Shown here in pieces: positions 37,872-46,946 of a stretch of 64,000 bases of DNA. Source of the stretch: Bacteroidota bacterium (lineage in GTDB: Bacteria > Bacteroidota > Bacteroidia > CAILMK01 > JACPUW01); contig JACPUW010000026.1 of the NCBI GenBank assembly GCA_016192035.1, positions 1 to 64,000 of the forward strand, given 5' to 3'. The notes beneath the pieces are model-generated. The model worked only from the letters and a program-made list of their open reading frames with translations, ran no database searches and was not told the origin of the DNA. A program made the position numbers and the translations under genes. Position 1 is the stretch's first letter. Every line of letters begins with the position of its first letter.

Positions 37872-39272
37872 TCATTCCTGAGGCAATTCGTGATCTAGGG
37901 ATGCCATAACCCCTGCCACGGCTGCATCACCGGTCACATTTACCACCGTCCGGCACATATCAAGAATGCGGTCCACGGGCAGGATTATGGAGATCCACAG
38001 CGGATTTAGCCCCACCGACTGGAGCACCATGATCATCATGATGAGTCCGGCACTGGGCACAGCCGATGCGCCTATGGAAGCCAGTGTGGCAGTAAGCACT
38101 ATGGTAAGCTGCTGCAAAAGGTCTAACTGGATAAGATGAATCTGGGCCAGATATACCACTGCTACCGCTATGTACAGACTGGTGCCATCCATATTGACCG
38201 TGGCCCCTATGGGCAATACGAAACTGCCAATACGCGGAGGCACTTTTAACTCATGCTCCACGCACTGCATGGTGACCGGTAAGGTGGCCGCCGAAGAACT
38301 GGTGCTAAATGCCAGCACCTGGGCTTTTTGCATACCCTTGTAAAACCGCTTCAATGTCAATCCCTTAGCCATCCATTTCACCAACATGGCATACACACCA
38401 AACACCTGCAATGCCAAACCCAGCACCACCACTAGGGCATAACTGGTGAGGGAATACAGCACCTCCCCCAAATGTGCGAGATTGCCCCCGGCCATTTTAC
38501 CTAATGTGGCGGCCATCAGAGCGAAAACAAAAAACGGTGCCCCGAGCATCACCACGTCCACCATCTTGAGAAAAACGGCGTTCAAACCGTCCACCAACAG
38601 CAATACAGGAGCTGCCTGACCAGGGGAAATAAGCAATAGCACAATGCCAAAGAATAGGGCGAAAAAAATGATCTGAAGCATTAATCCATTGCTACTGAGA
38701 GCCAAAAAAATATTTGAAGGCACCATATCCAGCAGGAATTGCAGCGGGCTGGCATGGCTTCTATCATTCACCGTTTCGCGCTGTCCAACCACAGGGTCAT
38801 TTTCCTTGAGTGATTCCAGTGCCGCTTGGCCCTGGGCTAGATACCCGGCATAGGCTGGGTCGGCAGTAAATGAAAGGCCGTCCAGCACCTCCACCCCTTC
38901 GGTCTCATGTGCCCATAGTTCATAGGCTATCCGGTTTTTTATGCGCATCTCCTGGTCCATGGTTTTGCCGGGCCCAAGCAGGTTCACCAATAACAGCCCA
39001 ATACACACGGCCATAACCGTGGTTAACAAGTACAATATGAGGGTGCGGATACCCAAACGGCCCAGTCTGCGGATGTCCTTTAGGTCGGCTATACCCTTAA
39101 TGATAGAAAACAGAACCAGGGGCAGAGCAATGAGTTTGAGCAAGTTGATAAAAATATCGCCAAATGGGGCTATCCAGTTCTGGGTTATCCCGTCCATATG
39201 CAGGACAGTGGCCAATAGAGCCCAAGCAACCCCCGCCGCCATGCCCAATACAATCTTCCAGTGCAGTGCCAT
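37872..39272 (-). CDS. Dicarboxylate/amino-acid:cation symporter
   Basis: Sodium- or proton-coupled transporter of the glutamate/dicarboxylate (DAACS) family, 466 residues from the ATG at 39270-39272. Family signatures are present: the serine-rich loop FSTSSSAATLPVTMQC, the NMDGTSLYIAVAVVYLAQ segment, and DRILDMCRTVVNVTGDAAVAGV near the end. Compared with GltPh it has an extra hydrophilic loop of about 80 residues between early membrane helices (from GPGKTMDQEMR to RSHASPLQFLLD). Substrate choice between C4-dicarboxylates and glutamate/aspartate cannot be settled from these motifs. It is divergent from the CNNM gene, with 111 bases between start codons. Confidence 0.92.
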   Translation of the reverse strand: MALHWKIVLGMAAGVAWALLATVLHMDGITQNWIAPFGDIFINLLKLIALPLVLFSIIKGIADLKDIRRLGRLGIRTLILYLLTTVMAVCIGLLLVNLLGPGKTMDQEMRIKNRIAYELWAHETEGVEVLDGLSFTADPAYAGYLAQGQAALESLKENDPVVGQRETVNDRSHASPLQFLLDMVPSNIFLALSSNGLMLQIIFFALFFGIVLLLISPGQAAPVLLLVDGLNAVFLKMVDVVMLGAPFFVFALMAATLGKMAGGNLAHLGEVLYSLTSYALVVVLGLALQVFGVYAMLVKWMAKGLTLKRFYKGMQKAQVLAFSTSSSAATLPVTMQCVEHELKVPPRIGSFVLPIGATVNMDGTSLYIAVAVVYLAQIHLIQLDLLQQLTIVLTATLASIGASAVPSAGLIMMIMVLQSVGLNPLWISIILPVDRILDMCRTVVNVTGDAAVAGVMASLDHELPQE

Positions 39273-39383
39273 AGAATAATGAAAGTTAGAAAAATGCAGG
39301 CCCAGCAAACCCTTGGGCACGCTGGGCCAAAACTAGGCATTGAATACGTATGCCAAAAGGGTGGTAAAGCCCAACTTTGTGCC

Positions 39384-40652
39384 ATGCAGTCCGAACTCGC
39401 CATAGTACTTGCCTCACTGGCCCTGTCGGCTTTTTTTAGCGGAAGCGAGATTGCTTTTGTGAGCACCAACCGGCTTAGAATAGAAATCAAAGGCAAAAAG
39501 TCTGGGTTTGTGTCATCCCTATTGGCCACTTATGTGAAGAAACCCTCCCATTTTATCACTGCCATGCTCATAGGCAACAACATAGTGATGGTGATATATG
39601 GCATTTTCTTTTCATCGCTGGTGCTAGGTGCGTGGCAGGCTAACCAATGGCCCGGCCTGGACCAAGCCCTGGTAGTTTTCCTACTCCAAACCGTGCTTGC
39701 ATCACTGGTGGTACTGGTAGTGGGTGAGTTTATTCCCAAGGCGCTGTGTTCACTAAGCCCTTTTAAGATACTGAGTTTCTTTGCGCTGCCCCTTGCTTTT
39801 TTTTACTATCCCTTTCAGCCTTTGGTGCTGGGTTTCGTATGGCTGGCCAAATCCATACTCAGAATTTTCAGGGTGAACATAGTAGAAGACAACGAACCGT
39901 TTGACCGGGTGGACCTATTTCATATGCTTGACGAAAACCAGGAAAAGGGGCCTGAGGAAATTGATGAAATCAATACTGAGATATTTAAAAACGCCCTTGA
40001 ATTTGCCAATACCAAGGTCCGCGACTGCATGGTGCCCAGGCCCGAGGTAGAGGCTATTGAAATAAAAGAAGATATCAATGCCCTAAAGGCACTTTTCCTG
40101 GAGTCTGGCCGGTCAAAATTGGTGGTGTTTAGGGACAATATAGACAATGTGCTTGGGTATGCCCACAGCATTGACCTTTTTGCCAATCCGCAAAATATCA
40201 AAGACATGATTATCCCCATGCCATTTGTGTCAGAATCCACCCAGGCCAGTGAAGTGCTTAGTACCCTTATTGACCGTCAGCGCAGTATGGCACAGATAGT
40301 TGATGAGTTTGGCGGCACCGCAGGCATAGTGACGGTAGAAGATTTGATTGAAGAGATTTTTGGTGAAATAGACGATGAGTATGACACCGACGAGTTTACC
40401 GAAAAAGAGGTGGACAACGGGGATTTCATATTTTCGGCAAGGCTTGAAATTGAATACCTTAACGAGAAATATAAACTTGGGCTGCCCGAAGGTGATTATG
40501 ATACGCTTGGAGGGCTGGTGATAAGTGAGTTGCAGCATATCCCCGAAAGCGGTGAGGTCTTGGAAATTGGCCGGTTCAAGATTACCATCCTGTCGGTAGA
40601 AGGGGCCAAGATCAACGAACTGCACCTGGAACTCATGGATAGGCATGGCTAA
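39384..40652 (+). CDS. CNNM/CorC-type hemolysin-family protein with CBS pair
   Basis: A 422-residue membrane protein from the ATG at 39384 (MQSELAIVLASLALSAFFSG). It has a CNNM transmembrane domain (about 1-190, with SGSEIAFVSTNRLR and GEFIPKALCSLSPF), then two CBS domains (from VRDCMVPRPEVEAI to VTVEDLIEEIFGEI) and a C-terminal CorC/HlyC domain (about 345-420). Family members act in magnesium or cobalt efflux. GldE of gliding bacteria has the same architecture, but no gldD or ssb neighbour supports that name here. It overlaps the following methyltransferase gene by eight bases. Confidence 0.92.
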   Translation: MQSELAIVLASLALSAFFSGSEIAFVSTNRLRIEIKGKKSGFVSSLLATYVKKPSHFITAMLIGNNIVMVIYGIFFSSLVLGAWQANQWPGLDQALVVFLLQTVLASLVVLVVGEFIPKALCSLSPFKILSFFALPLAFFYYPFQPLVLGFVWLAKSILRIFRVNIVEDNEPFDRVDLFHMLDENQEKGPEEIDEINTEIFKNALEFANTKVRDCMVPRPEVEAIEIKEDINALKALFLESGRSKLVVFRDNIDNVLGYAHSIDLFANPQNIKDMIIPMPFVSESTQASEVLSTLIDRQRSMAQIVDEFGGTAGIVTVEDLIEEIFGEIDDEYDTDEFTEKEVDNGDFIFSARLEIEYLNEKYKLGLPEGDYDTLGGLVISELQHIPESGEVLEIGRFKITILSVEGAKINELHLELMDRHG

Positions 40653-41352
40653 ACAACCACGGCTATACCTTATACCCAACCTTCTCGCTGAATCTCACCC
40701 AGATTCAGTATTTCCTCCCCAAAACCTGGCCATAGTGAGGACGCTCAACCACTTTGTGTGCGAGCATGAAAAACCCTTGCGGATTTTGCTCAAGCTGGCG
40801 GGCGTGCACAGCCCATTTGACCACCTTTCCATTTGTGTATATAACCACCATGAGCATGACGCACTTTCCTGCCTAGAGCCCCTGCGGCTTGGCCATGACC
40901 TGGGCCTGGTAACCGATGCGGGATGCCCGGGCATAGCCGACCCCGGCGCTGAACTGGTGGGACTTGCCCATTCCTTAGGCTTCCCCGTGGTGCCACTCAC
41001 CGGTCCTTCGTCTATTCTACTCTCCATTATGGCATCGGGGTTTAGCGGCCAGCAGTTCTCTTTTAGGGGCTACATGCCCACCGATCTGGCCGCCCTGCGC
41101 AAGGAAGTGTTGGCACTGGAAAGACGGGCAAACGAACAGGCGGAAACACAGGTATTTATAGAAACACCCTATAGAAACCAAAAGATGTTTGAATTCCTGC
41201 TAAAACACTTGCGCCCCGAAACCCGCCTTTGCATAGCCATGGACCTAACCGGCCCTGATGAGTGGATTTGTAGCCAGGAGGTGTGGGCCTGGAAATCGGC
41301 AAAAAGGCAGTTAGATAAAAAACCTACTGTGTTTTTGTTAGGCCGTGTATGA
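40645..41352 (+). CDS. RsmI-like SAM-dependent methyltransferase
   Basis: A 235-residue tetrapyrrole-methylase-fold protein. The segment LVTDAGCPGIADPGAELVGL is the RsmI signature, followed by LTGPSSILLSIMASGFSGQQF and the ETPYRNQKMF substrate loop. It is shorter than E. coli RsmI and its N-terminal part is divergent (no GTLYIVATPIGN opening), as in the Bacteroidota side-branch of the family. Whether it 2'-O-methylates C1402 of 16S rRNA is therefore uncertain. Its start overlaps the CNNM gene, and its 3' end overlaps the convergent thioesterase gene by 29 bases. Confidence 0.88.
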   Translation: MAKQPRLYLIPNLLAESHPDSVFPPQNLAIVRTLNHFVCEHEKPLRILLKLAGVHSPFDHLSICVYNHHEHDALSCLEPLRLGHDLGLVTDAGCPGIADPGAELVGLAHSLGFPVVPLTGPSSILLSIMASGFSGQQFSFRGYMPTDLAALRKEVLALERRANEQAETQVFIETPYRNQKMFEFLLKHLRPETRLCIAMDLTGPDEWICSQEVWAWKSAKRQLDKKPTVFLLGRV

Positions 41353-41767
41353 TGGATATAAATGATTTAGGAACAGGGATTGAGGTACGCAATCCATAAT
41401 CAAAACATACCATCCTGGTTTTGGCTATGGCCAGCGGGGCATTTCGTGTTAGGTTGAGCAATTGATAGTACATGTCAAATGAAGCATTGCCAAACTCGGC
41501 CACAGTCAAGGATATCTCAATAACATCGGCCAGAAAACCTTCCGATTGATAAACTATGGCCACATCACCCTGTATCAGGCTGGCGCCTTGGCCAACATTG
41601 AATTCACTAAGCCCATGAGCACGCAAAAAATCCATCCGGGCTTCTTGTAAATAGACCTGTACCACATGGTTGGCCAAATGATTTCCATAGTTCAGGTCGG
41701 TTACCCGCACCACGGTTTCAAAGCGGTGCATCACCTGGCCTGGGTACCTCAGTATCACACGTGCCAC
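41324..41767 (-). CDS. Hotdog-fold acyl-CoA thioesterase
   Basis: A 147-residue cytoplasmic hotdog protein. RVTDLNYGNHLANHVVQVYL followed by EARMDFL matches the 4HBT-type opening, where the Asp and Asn-His region forms the active site. I start it at GTG 41765-41767 because the encoded MARVILRYPGQ aligns with the usual N-terminus of this family and the codon overlaps the upstream stop (TAGTG). An ATG 12 codons later is the alternative. The substrate is unknown. The 3' end overlaps the methyltransferase gene on the other strand. Confidence 0.87.
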   Translation of the reverse strand: MARVILRYPGQVMHRFETVVRVTDLNYGNHLANHVVQVYLQEARMDFLRAHGLSEFNVGQGASLIQGDVAIVYQSEGFLADVIEISLTVAEFGNASFDMYYQLLNLTRNAPLAIAKTRMVCFDYGLRTSIPVPKSFISIIHGLTKTQ

Positions 41768-43203
41768 TAGTCAGTAGGTATAAAATAGTATAACTTGGAT
41801 TTGCGCAAATAAAAGCAATAGAAGCTTTTGCCATATAGCTGTGCAAAAGCGGGTTGCATGGCAATGGCACCTTTTCTTGACAAATCATGATAGGTTTTGG
41901 CCGCCCGGGCCCAGGCCTTATTGGGCTCGCCCATATACGGCCCCATATTCCCCTCGCTGTCCATCGAAACATATAGGGTACTTGCCATACACTGGCTATA
42001 CAAACGCGCAGACTGTAAGAGGCCCGACTGAGACCGGTGTGAAAGGTGGACCGGCGTGGGGCCGCTTTTCCCTAGCACCTCACCAGCGGGCAAGGCTATG
42101 GTGCTGGCCAACCAGTTGCCATAGCGCTCTAAAGGTTCCACCTCGGTGATGGCGTAGTGGTCAAATGGCCCCTTTTTATAGGCTGTTATCCCCATGTATT
42201 TCAATGTTTTTTCGCGATGAAAAGCAAATGGCCGGTCGGTGGCCGATACCAATTCACCTGTTTCCCCACGGTTCATTAAAAAAATCTCTGACTGCGTGTT
42301 TGGTGAATACTCATACCCTATGTGGGCAGTGTACGCACTTGTCCCTGTGTGCATATCAAATCTTTGAACCACCGCGCCTGAGGCACATAAGGCAGCCTGG
42401 TATAGATAGTGCCCCCTCACACACGAATTGCTTACTGCCCCTACCGGTGAAAAGGCGCCCAGTTCCATATCCGCCCTGTACTGGGCCACGGCGTTTGCTT
42501 TTCTTTGAACCTGAATAATATAGGTAGAATAATGACCTTCTACCGTGAGGTACAGGTACCGGTGTTGCAGGTAGGCTTTGTTCCTGGAAATGTTGCAAGT
42601 GTGGTAATTTGTCAAATCGCCGTACAGCACCGCCCATTTTTGTACTTGCGGCAGCATGGCCTTGGCTTGTTGTGCAGCTATCAGCAGCGCAGGCTCTACC
42701 CTTATCTCCAGTTTTTGCACTTCCTCACCGGCTACCAATTGCCTGTATTGCAGCTGGTCACTCCCTATTGCCCAGAATGCATGGAGGGTATCGGCGTGGG
42801 AGAAATAATAAAAGGGGGGATTCATGACATCCCATTCTTTCATGACCAATTGCTTTTTCCATTTACCATTTATGGTGTTGAGTGCGCAGCACCAAAGCCC
42901 TGCTGAGTCCACCCGTTCATAGTATAGGTATATATGGCGGTGATTGGCATTCAGTTCCACCCATTCAGGCCTCAATCCCAGCCCGCCAAGCCAGGTATTG
43001 CCAGAGCTAGCCATATTAAAGTCGGGCCCCATGGTATGGTAAATCAGCATGTTGCCATCTAAAAAGGCACCGTGAAATCCATTTTGAAAGGGCAGCAAGT
43101 ACGCTGCCGCCTGTTTTGATAGGGTAACCGAAATGGCCGCTTCATTATTCTGTGCCATGACAGGTACAGGCGCCCATGCAGCCCACAACCAAAACGCTGC
43201 CAT
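41767..43203 (-). CDS. Exported protein of unknown function
   Basis: About 478 residues from the ATG at 43201-43203, which starts a signal peptide (MAAFWLWAAWAPVPVMAQ). A longer frame exists back to 43299 but would overlap the preceding gene. The mature protein has many short hydrophobic strands with aromatic and glycine residues (HRHIYLYYERVD, HRYLYLTVEGHYSTYIIQVQ), suggestive of a beta-propeller. There is no type A sorting domain and no recognised motif. It lies 44 bases after the M4 peptidase gene and abuts the thioesterase gene. Confidence 0.72.
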   Translation of the reverse strand: MAAFWLWAAWAPVPVMAQNNEAAISVTLSKQAAAYLLPFQNGFHGAFLDGNMLIYHTMGPDFNMASSGNTWLGGLGLRPEWVELNANHRHIYLYYERVDSAGLWCCALNTINGKWKKQLVMKEWDVMNPPFYYFSHADTLHAFWAIGSDQLQYRQLVAGEEVQKLEIRVEPALLIAAQQAKAMLPQVQKWAVLYGDLTNYHTCNISRNKAYLQHRYLYLTVEGHYSTYIIQVQRKANAVAQYRADMELGAFSPVGAVSNSCVRGHYLYQAALCASGAVVQRFDMHTGTSAYTAHIGYEYSPNTQSEIFLMNRGETGELVSATDRPFAFHREKTLKYMGITAYKKGPFDHYAITEVEPLERYGNWLASTIALPAGEVLGKSGPTPVHLSHRSQSGLLQSARLYSQCMASTLYVSMDSEGNMGPYMGEPNKAWARAAKTYHDLSRKGAIAMQPAFAQLYGKSFYCFYLRKSKLYYFIPTD

Positions 43204-43247
43204 GAACAATCCCGCTGCCCTATTCGCTGGCCTTATTCCCAAGGGCC

Positions 43248-46200
43248 CTAATATTTTACTATTGTGGATCGGTGATGTTGATTGCCCAACTCCAACCACA
43301 ACGAATATGGGCCAGGCTGCAAGTGCCCAATGTCAATAGGCTCACCGGGAAATACTTGACCTCTTTTCACTTCCCTTCCCATTAAGTCAAACAGGCGGTA
43401 ACCCGACCCTGTGGTCAAGCCAGCTATATGCAGTTGTTGGCTAGCCGGTATAGGATATACGGTAACCGTTTCGATGGCAGGCGCTTCCTGCAGGCCCACA
43501 CGGATCCCTACCGTAAACCACCTGGGATTCTGCCTATCTGACAATATTTTCATGGGAATTAAACCCGGCTTTATGGTCATCTTGTCCCGTTTGAGTTGGA
43601 CAAGGTATAGGGCAGGGTCACCGTTTTCGTCCAAATCGGTAATAACCAAGCCCGAATCGGTATTGGTGTAGGACGCATGTGCCGGGACCTTGGTCCGTAT
43701 CACTTCGGTAAGTTCAGCGAGTGTGCCTCCCCTATTCCAGGCTAGCACCGTGTTTATCCCTCTTGCCTTATCATAGGCATCATGCACCATCAGGTGAGGT
43801 GAATTCTTGGCAAATGAGGGAAACCTCAAGTCCAGGCCACTGCTAAGCTGGGTATAATAATCCACTTGGCTGCCTTGTACAAACACATTGCGGGTACTAT
43901 CCCAAACCCGTAGCTCAGCTATGTTCCATACCCTATGGTCCTGCCCAAGCATATCGGTAAAGTCACAGGCATACTCAAAAAGCAATTTGGTGCCATAGTG
44001 GTCCCACTCCATCACCCCCACATGGACTGCCCTGAGCGGATAGGTCTTACCCTCATGCACCACCTGTGCCTGGGTGTGAATCACATACTTGTTGGTCAAG
44101 CCGGTAACCCTATCGTACACGTGTATGGCCGTGTCAGTAACTGCCATGGAGAGTGCCAGCCTTTCGTCCTTGCGGCTCACGGCTACCTGTGCATATCCAG
44201 CGCCCAATTCATGGCCCAGGTTGCTCGCCTCCACCTGCTCCCCATAGCTCACCCTCAACACTTCGCCAAGGGCATTTACCCCATAAATCAATTGGCCATT
44301 ATCGGTAATACTGGCATCACTGGTAAGGGTGACCGCATGGTTAAAATCGTCGTCATCCTTGGCCTCCGCCATGCTAAAGAGCAATAGCTTGGGTTCGGCA
44401 TTCGCTTCCTTGCTCAGTATGTAGTTTTCCCCAATAAGGGCAGGTAAATCATTGGTTTTTATTGTGTTATTGGCAGTTTCAATTCCCACCTCGTGGAAGG
44501 CATCCTTGATCACGCTATAGTACCCGCTACCTGCCCCATAGCGCATATCGGCAGCCAGGAGCAGGGCATCCTTAAAGTCATGAAAATTGGCATTGTTGCC
44601 CAAGTAATTTGTCACTACGTCAAAAAACAATTCTGAAGCTACCTCCATACCAATTCCCGAACCCTGGTTGGCATTGGCAAGCAGATAAAAGGCATGGGCC
44701 ACAATGGTAGAATTGTACTGGGCGGCATCATAGCTGTTCACAAATTCACGCAGGTGGTCGGCGGTATATCCATTGGCCTGGTTGGTGGCCCAGTTACCTG
44801 CACTTGACAACCCATTGTGAGGAGCTATGGCATTTCTCACCAAACCACTCTGGCGTAATTCCTTGTTAATGTTAGCATTTTCGCCTATGGTAAAGTTTCC
44901 GTCCACCACCATGGCCATTATATCGCATATGGCCTCTATGAGCGCCGCTGTTTGATAAGAGCTGGCCCTGGTAAGCCCACTTCCGTGCTCCAGCAGACCA
45001 TGGGTAAGTTCATGTGCCACTACATCAAGGCTGCGCGAGAGGGGCGATTTAAACAGCGTATTGCCATAGCCAAAAAAAGCGACCCTACCGTTCCAACTGG
45101 CATTTTCCCAACCAATAAAGGGTTTAATAGGGTCTTGAAGACCCACATACATGGTGATATTGCTCCCCTGGTTGTCATACGAACTATAGCTAAACGGAGC
45201 CTGGGCCAATTTATCAAAATAGGTGGACGCATGGGCATGGGCTGATACGGCAGCTTTTTCGGCAGTGGTAGTACCAAAGGTATTGGTGCCCTGCTGTGGG
45301 ATAAAGGCCTTGTCCAACTCATCGCGGGTCAACCCATCGGCTTGGTAGGTCAGTATGGCCCCTTTTGGGTTGTGTGGCATGAGGCTTTCACTGGCCTTGA
45401 ACATAGGTTTGCCTGCATCTACCATGTAGAATGCATCGCCTATTTTGTACGTACCAATTTCATATTGCCGGCCATCAAGCCCCGTGCTGTTGCGGGAGGT
45501 GCGCGCCCCGTCTATGTAGCATGAAAGCTCTACACACTTGAGCACCTGTAGGCTAGAAGCCGAAACCAGCACCTCCCAGGTTTCGCTAAAATTGGGACAG
45601 TAGCGCACCTGCCAGCACAGGTGTAAATCACCATCATAGGAGTAATACACCAGTTGGGCACTCGGGCCGTCGTACTCAAGGAGTTTTCGCTGTATGGCGT
45701 TGAGATAGTGCGCGCGGGTAAGGCGGTTCACATGGCCGGTTGCTGCAGCTATCCCTTCACCCTGTTGAGTTTCAGCGGTTTTTGCATTGGCCTTTAGTTT
45801 ACAGCCCGCTCCGTTCAAACCCCTCAATTGCCCATTGGGTGCGTAGTGTAGCACAATATCAGAACCATAAATGGGGATTCCATTCAGGCTTTGGGCAAAG
45901 GAATAATGGTGGGAACCAAATGGGCTGGATTTAAGATCTTTGGCAACAAATTCAACCGAACTGCCCGTGAACGCTACCTGGCTGTTGATAGACCTTAGAT
46001 ATGCCACGGAAGTAGCCTGCTGTTCGGCCAGTGGCACCTTGTACAATGCCCCACCATTGGTAAGGAAAAAATGGGTGCTTCCGGATAGGTCATTGGTAGT
46101 AACCTGATACTGCACCAATCCACCCGAAACAGGGTCGGTACCCAGGTATGATGTGGTGGAAACATGATCGCCCTTTTGGGCAAACCCATTGAATACCAGT

Positions 46201-46268
46201 AAACATCCCTGCCCGATAAGGGCGAAATGCCTACTAATGCTATAAAGGGTGTTGTACGCCAATGCCAA
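43248..46268 (-). CDS. M4 (thermolysin)-family metallopeptidase homologue with altered active site and T9SS sorting domain
   Basis: A 1006-residue secreted protein: signal region, FTP/PepSY-type propeptide (about 80-240, with HHYSFAQSLNGIPIYG), M4 catalytic domain (about 275-615), a C-terminal strand-rich region and a type A sorting domain (VTVYPIPASQQLHIAG). Zinc ligands His419 and His423 and the catalytic Glu420 are intact in VVAHELTHGLLEH; the third ligand Glu445 and Asp449 are in LIEAICDI. The motif that holds catalytic His231 in thermolysin (GGVHxNSG) here reads DAAQYNST, so the histidine is Gln517 (codon 44718-44720), and the Asn before Glu445 is Ile. It may be a weak enzyme or a binding protein. 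Confidence 0.9.
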   Translation of the reverse strand: MALAYNTLYSISRHFALIGQGCLLVFNGFAQKGDHVSTTSYLGTDPVSGGLVQYQVTTNDLSGSTHFFLTNGGALYKVPLAEQQATSVAYLRSINSQVAFTGSSVEFVAKDLKSSPFGSHHYSFAQSLNGIPIYGSDIVLHYAPNGQLRGLNGAGCKLKANAKTAETQQGEGIAAATGHVNRLTRAHYLNAIQRKLLEYDGPSAQLVYYSYDGDLHLCWQVRYCPNFSETWEVLVSASSLQVLKCVELSCYIDGARTSRNSTGLDGRQYEIGTYKIGDAFYMVDAGKPMFKASESLMPHNPKGAILTYQADGLTRDELDKAFIPQQGTNTFGTTTAEKAAVSAHAHASTYFDKLAQAPFSYSSYDNQGSNITMYVGLQDPIKPFIGWENASWNGRVAFFGYGNTLFKSPLSRSLDVVAHELTHGLLEHGSGLTRASSYQTAALIEAICDIMAMVVDGNFTIGENANINKELRQSGLVRNAIAPHNGLSSAGNWATNQANGYTADHLREFVNSYDAAQYNSTIVAHAFYLLANANQGSGIGMEVASELFFDVVTNYLGNNANFHDFKDALLLAADMRYGAGSGYYSVIKDAFHEVGIETANNTIKTNDLPALIGENYILSKEANAEPKLLLFSMAEAKDDDDFNHAVTLTSDASITDNGQLIYGVNALGEVLRVSYGEQVEASNLGHELGAGYAQVAVSRKDERLALSMAVTDTAIHVYDRVTGLTNKYVIHTQAQVVHEGKTYPLRAVHVGVMEWDHYGTKLLFEYACDFTDMLGQDHRVWNIAELRVWDSTRNVFVQGSQVDYYTQLSSGLDLRFPSFAKNSPHLMVHDAYDKARGINTVLAWNRGGTLAELTEVIRTKVPAHASYTNTDSGLVITDLDENGDPALYLVQLKRDKMTIKPGLIPMKILSDRQNPRWFTVGIRVGLQEAPAIETVTVYPIPASQQLHIAGLTTGSGYRLFDLMGREVKRGQVFPGEPIDIGHLQPGPYSLWLELGNQHHRSTIVKY

Positions 46269-46364
46269 AAATGCTCATGTAAAATTATACATTTTACCCT
46301 CAAACCTTGTTAGCCCCGGCCATCATTTTGGTTTTTGTGGTGAGTGGCCAATGAGTGCTAATGA

Positions 46365-46844
46365 TCAATCGATATTGGCGGGTTTCACTGCCTCCCAGTC
46401 AGCCCTGGCTACCAAGGCCCTCATGTGTTGGGCAAATGCCTGCACTTCTTGGGGATAATCTAAGATTGCCTCCAGCCTCTTTTCCGTACCTGCACAATCG
46501 GCCACTACGACTATAGATGGCAAGTCGGCCACTCCAAGGCCATATAACTCTTCTAGGCCACAAAAGCCCATTTGACCAAAAACTTTTTTTAAGTCTTTCA
46601 TTTCCTTACTCGTAAGCCGCAAGCTATACGTACCAATTTTGTCCATGAATGCTTCCCCTTCCAGCTCTAAGCGGCCATTGGCAAACACTTGTACGCCATA
46701 TACCGGGCAGTTGCCAAAACACGCGGTTTGGGCATAGGTAAACAGCGTGGTTTCAATTTTTGCCCGTTGTGGCCCTCGATGGCAGGAAAGAATGGCAGAT
46801 GAAAGGATAACAGCGAAAGCAAAGAAAGAAACGGTTTTTGGCAT
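46365..46844 (-). CDS. DUF6438 lipoprotein
   Basis: A 159-residue lipoprotein: signal MPKTVSFFAFAVILSSAILSC with the lipobox cysteine at 21. The mature part opens with TLFTYAQTACFGNCPVYGVQVFANG, which matches the CFGxCPxYxxxI..nG pattern of DUF6438. A second half with DLPSIVVVADCAGTEKRLEAI and a helical end follows. The function of the family is unknown; the two cysteines of CFGNC could bind metal or pair. It stands alone between the M4 gene and the ABC operon. Confidence 0.85.
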   Translation of the reverse strand: MPKTVSFFAFAVILSSAILSCHRGPQRAKIETTLFTYAQTACFGNCPVYGVQVFANGRLELEGEAFMDKIGTYSLRLTSKEMKDLKKVFGQMGFCGLEELYGLGVADLPSIVVVADCAGTEKRLEAILDYPQEVQAFAQHMRALVARADWEAVKPANID

Positions 46845-46946
46845 GACGGTATTTTGCAGGGCGAAAGTAGTAGTGCTGGGCAGGGAAGCAAGCCCCTGGC
46901 CATTAGGCCAAAGGTGTTCCAGCCTGCTTTAGGGCTGTGTATTCAC

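Noticed and set aside
39384..40652. Naming the CNNM/CorC protein GldE
   Set aside because: The architecture fits, but the usual gldD/ssb/mutY neighbours are absent, so a gliding-specific name is not supported.
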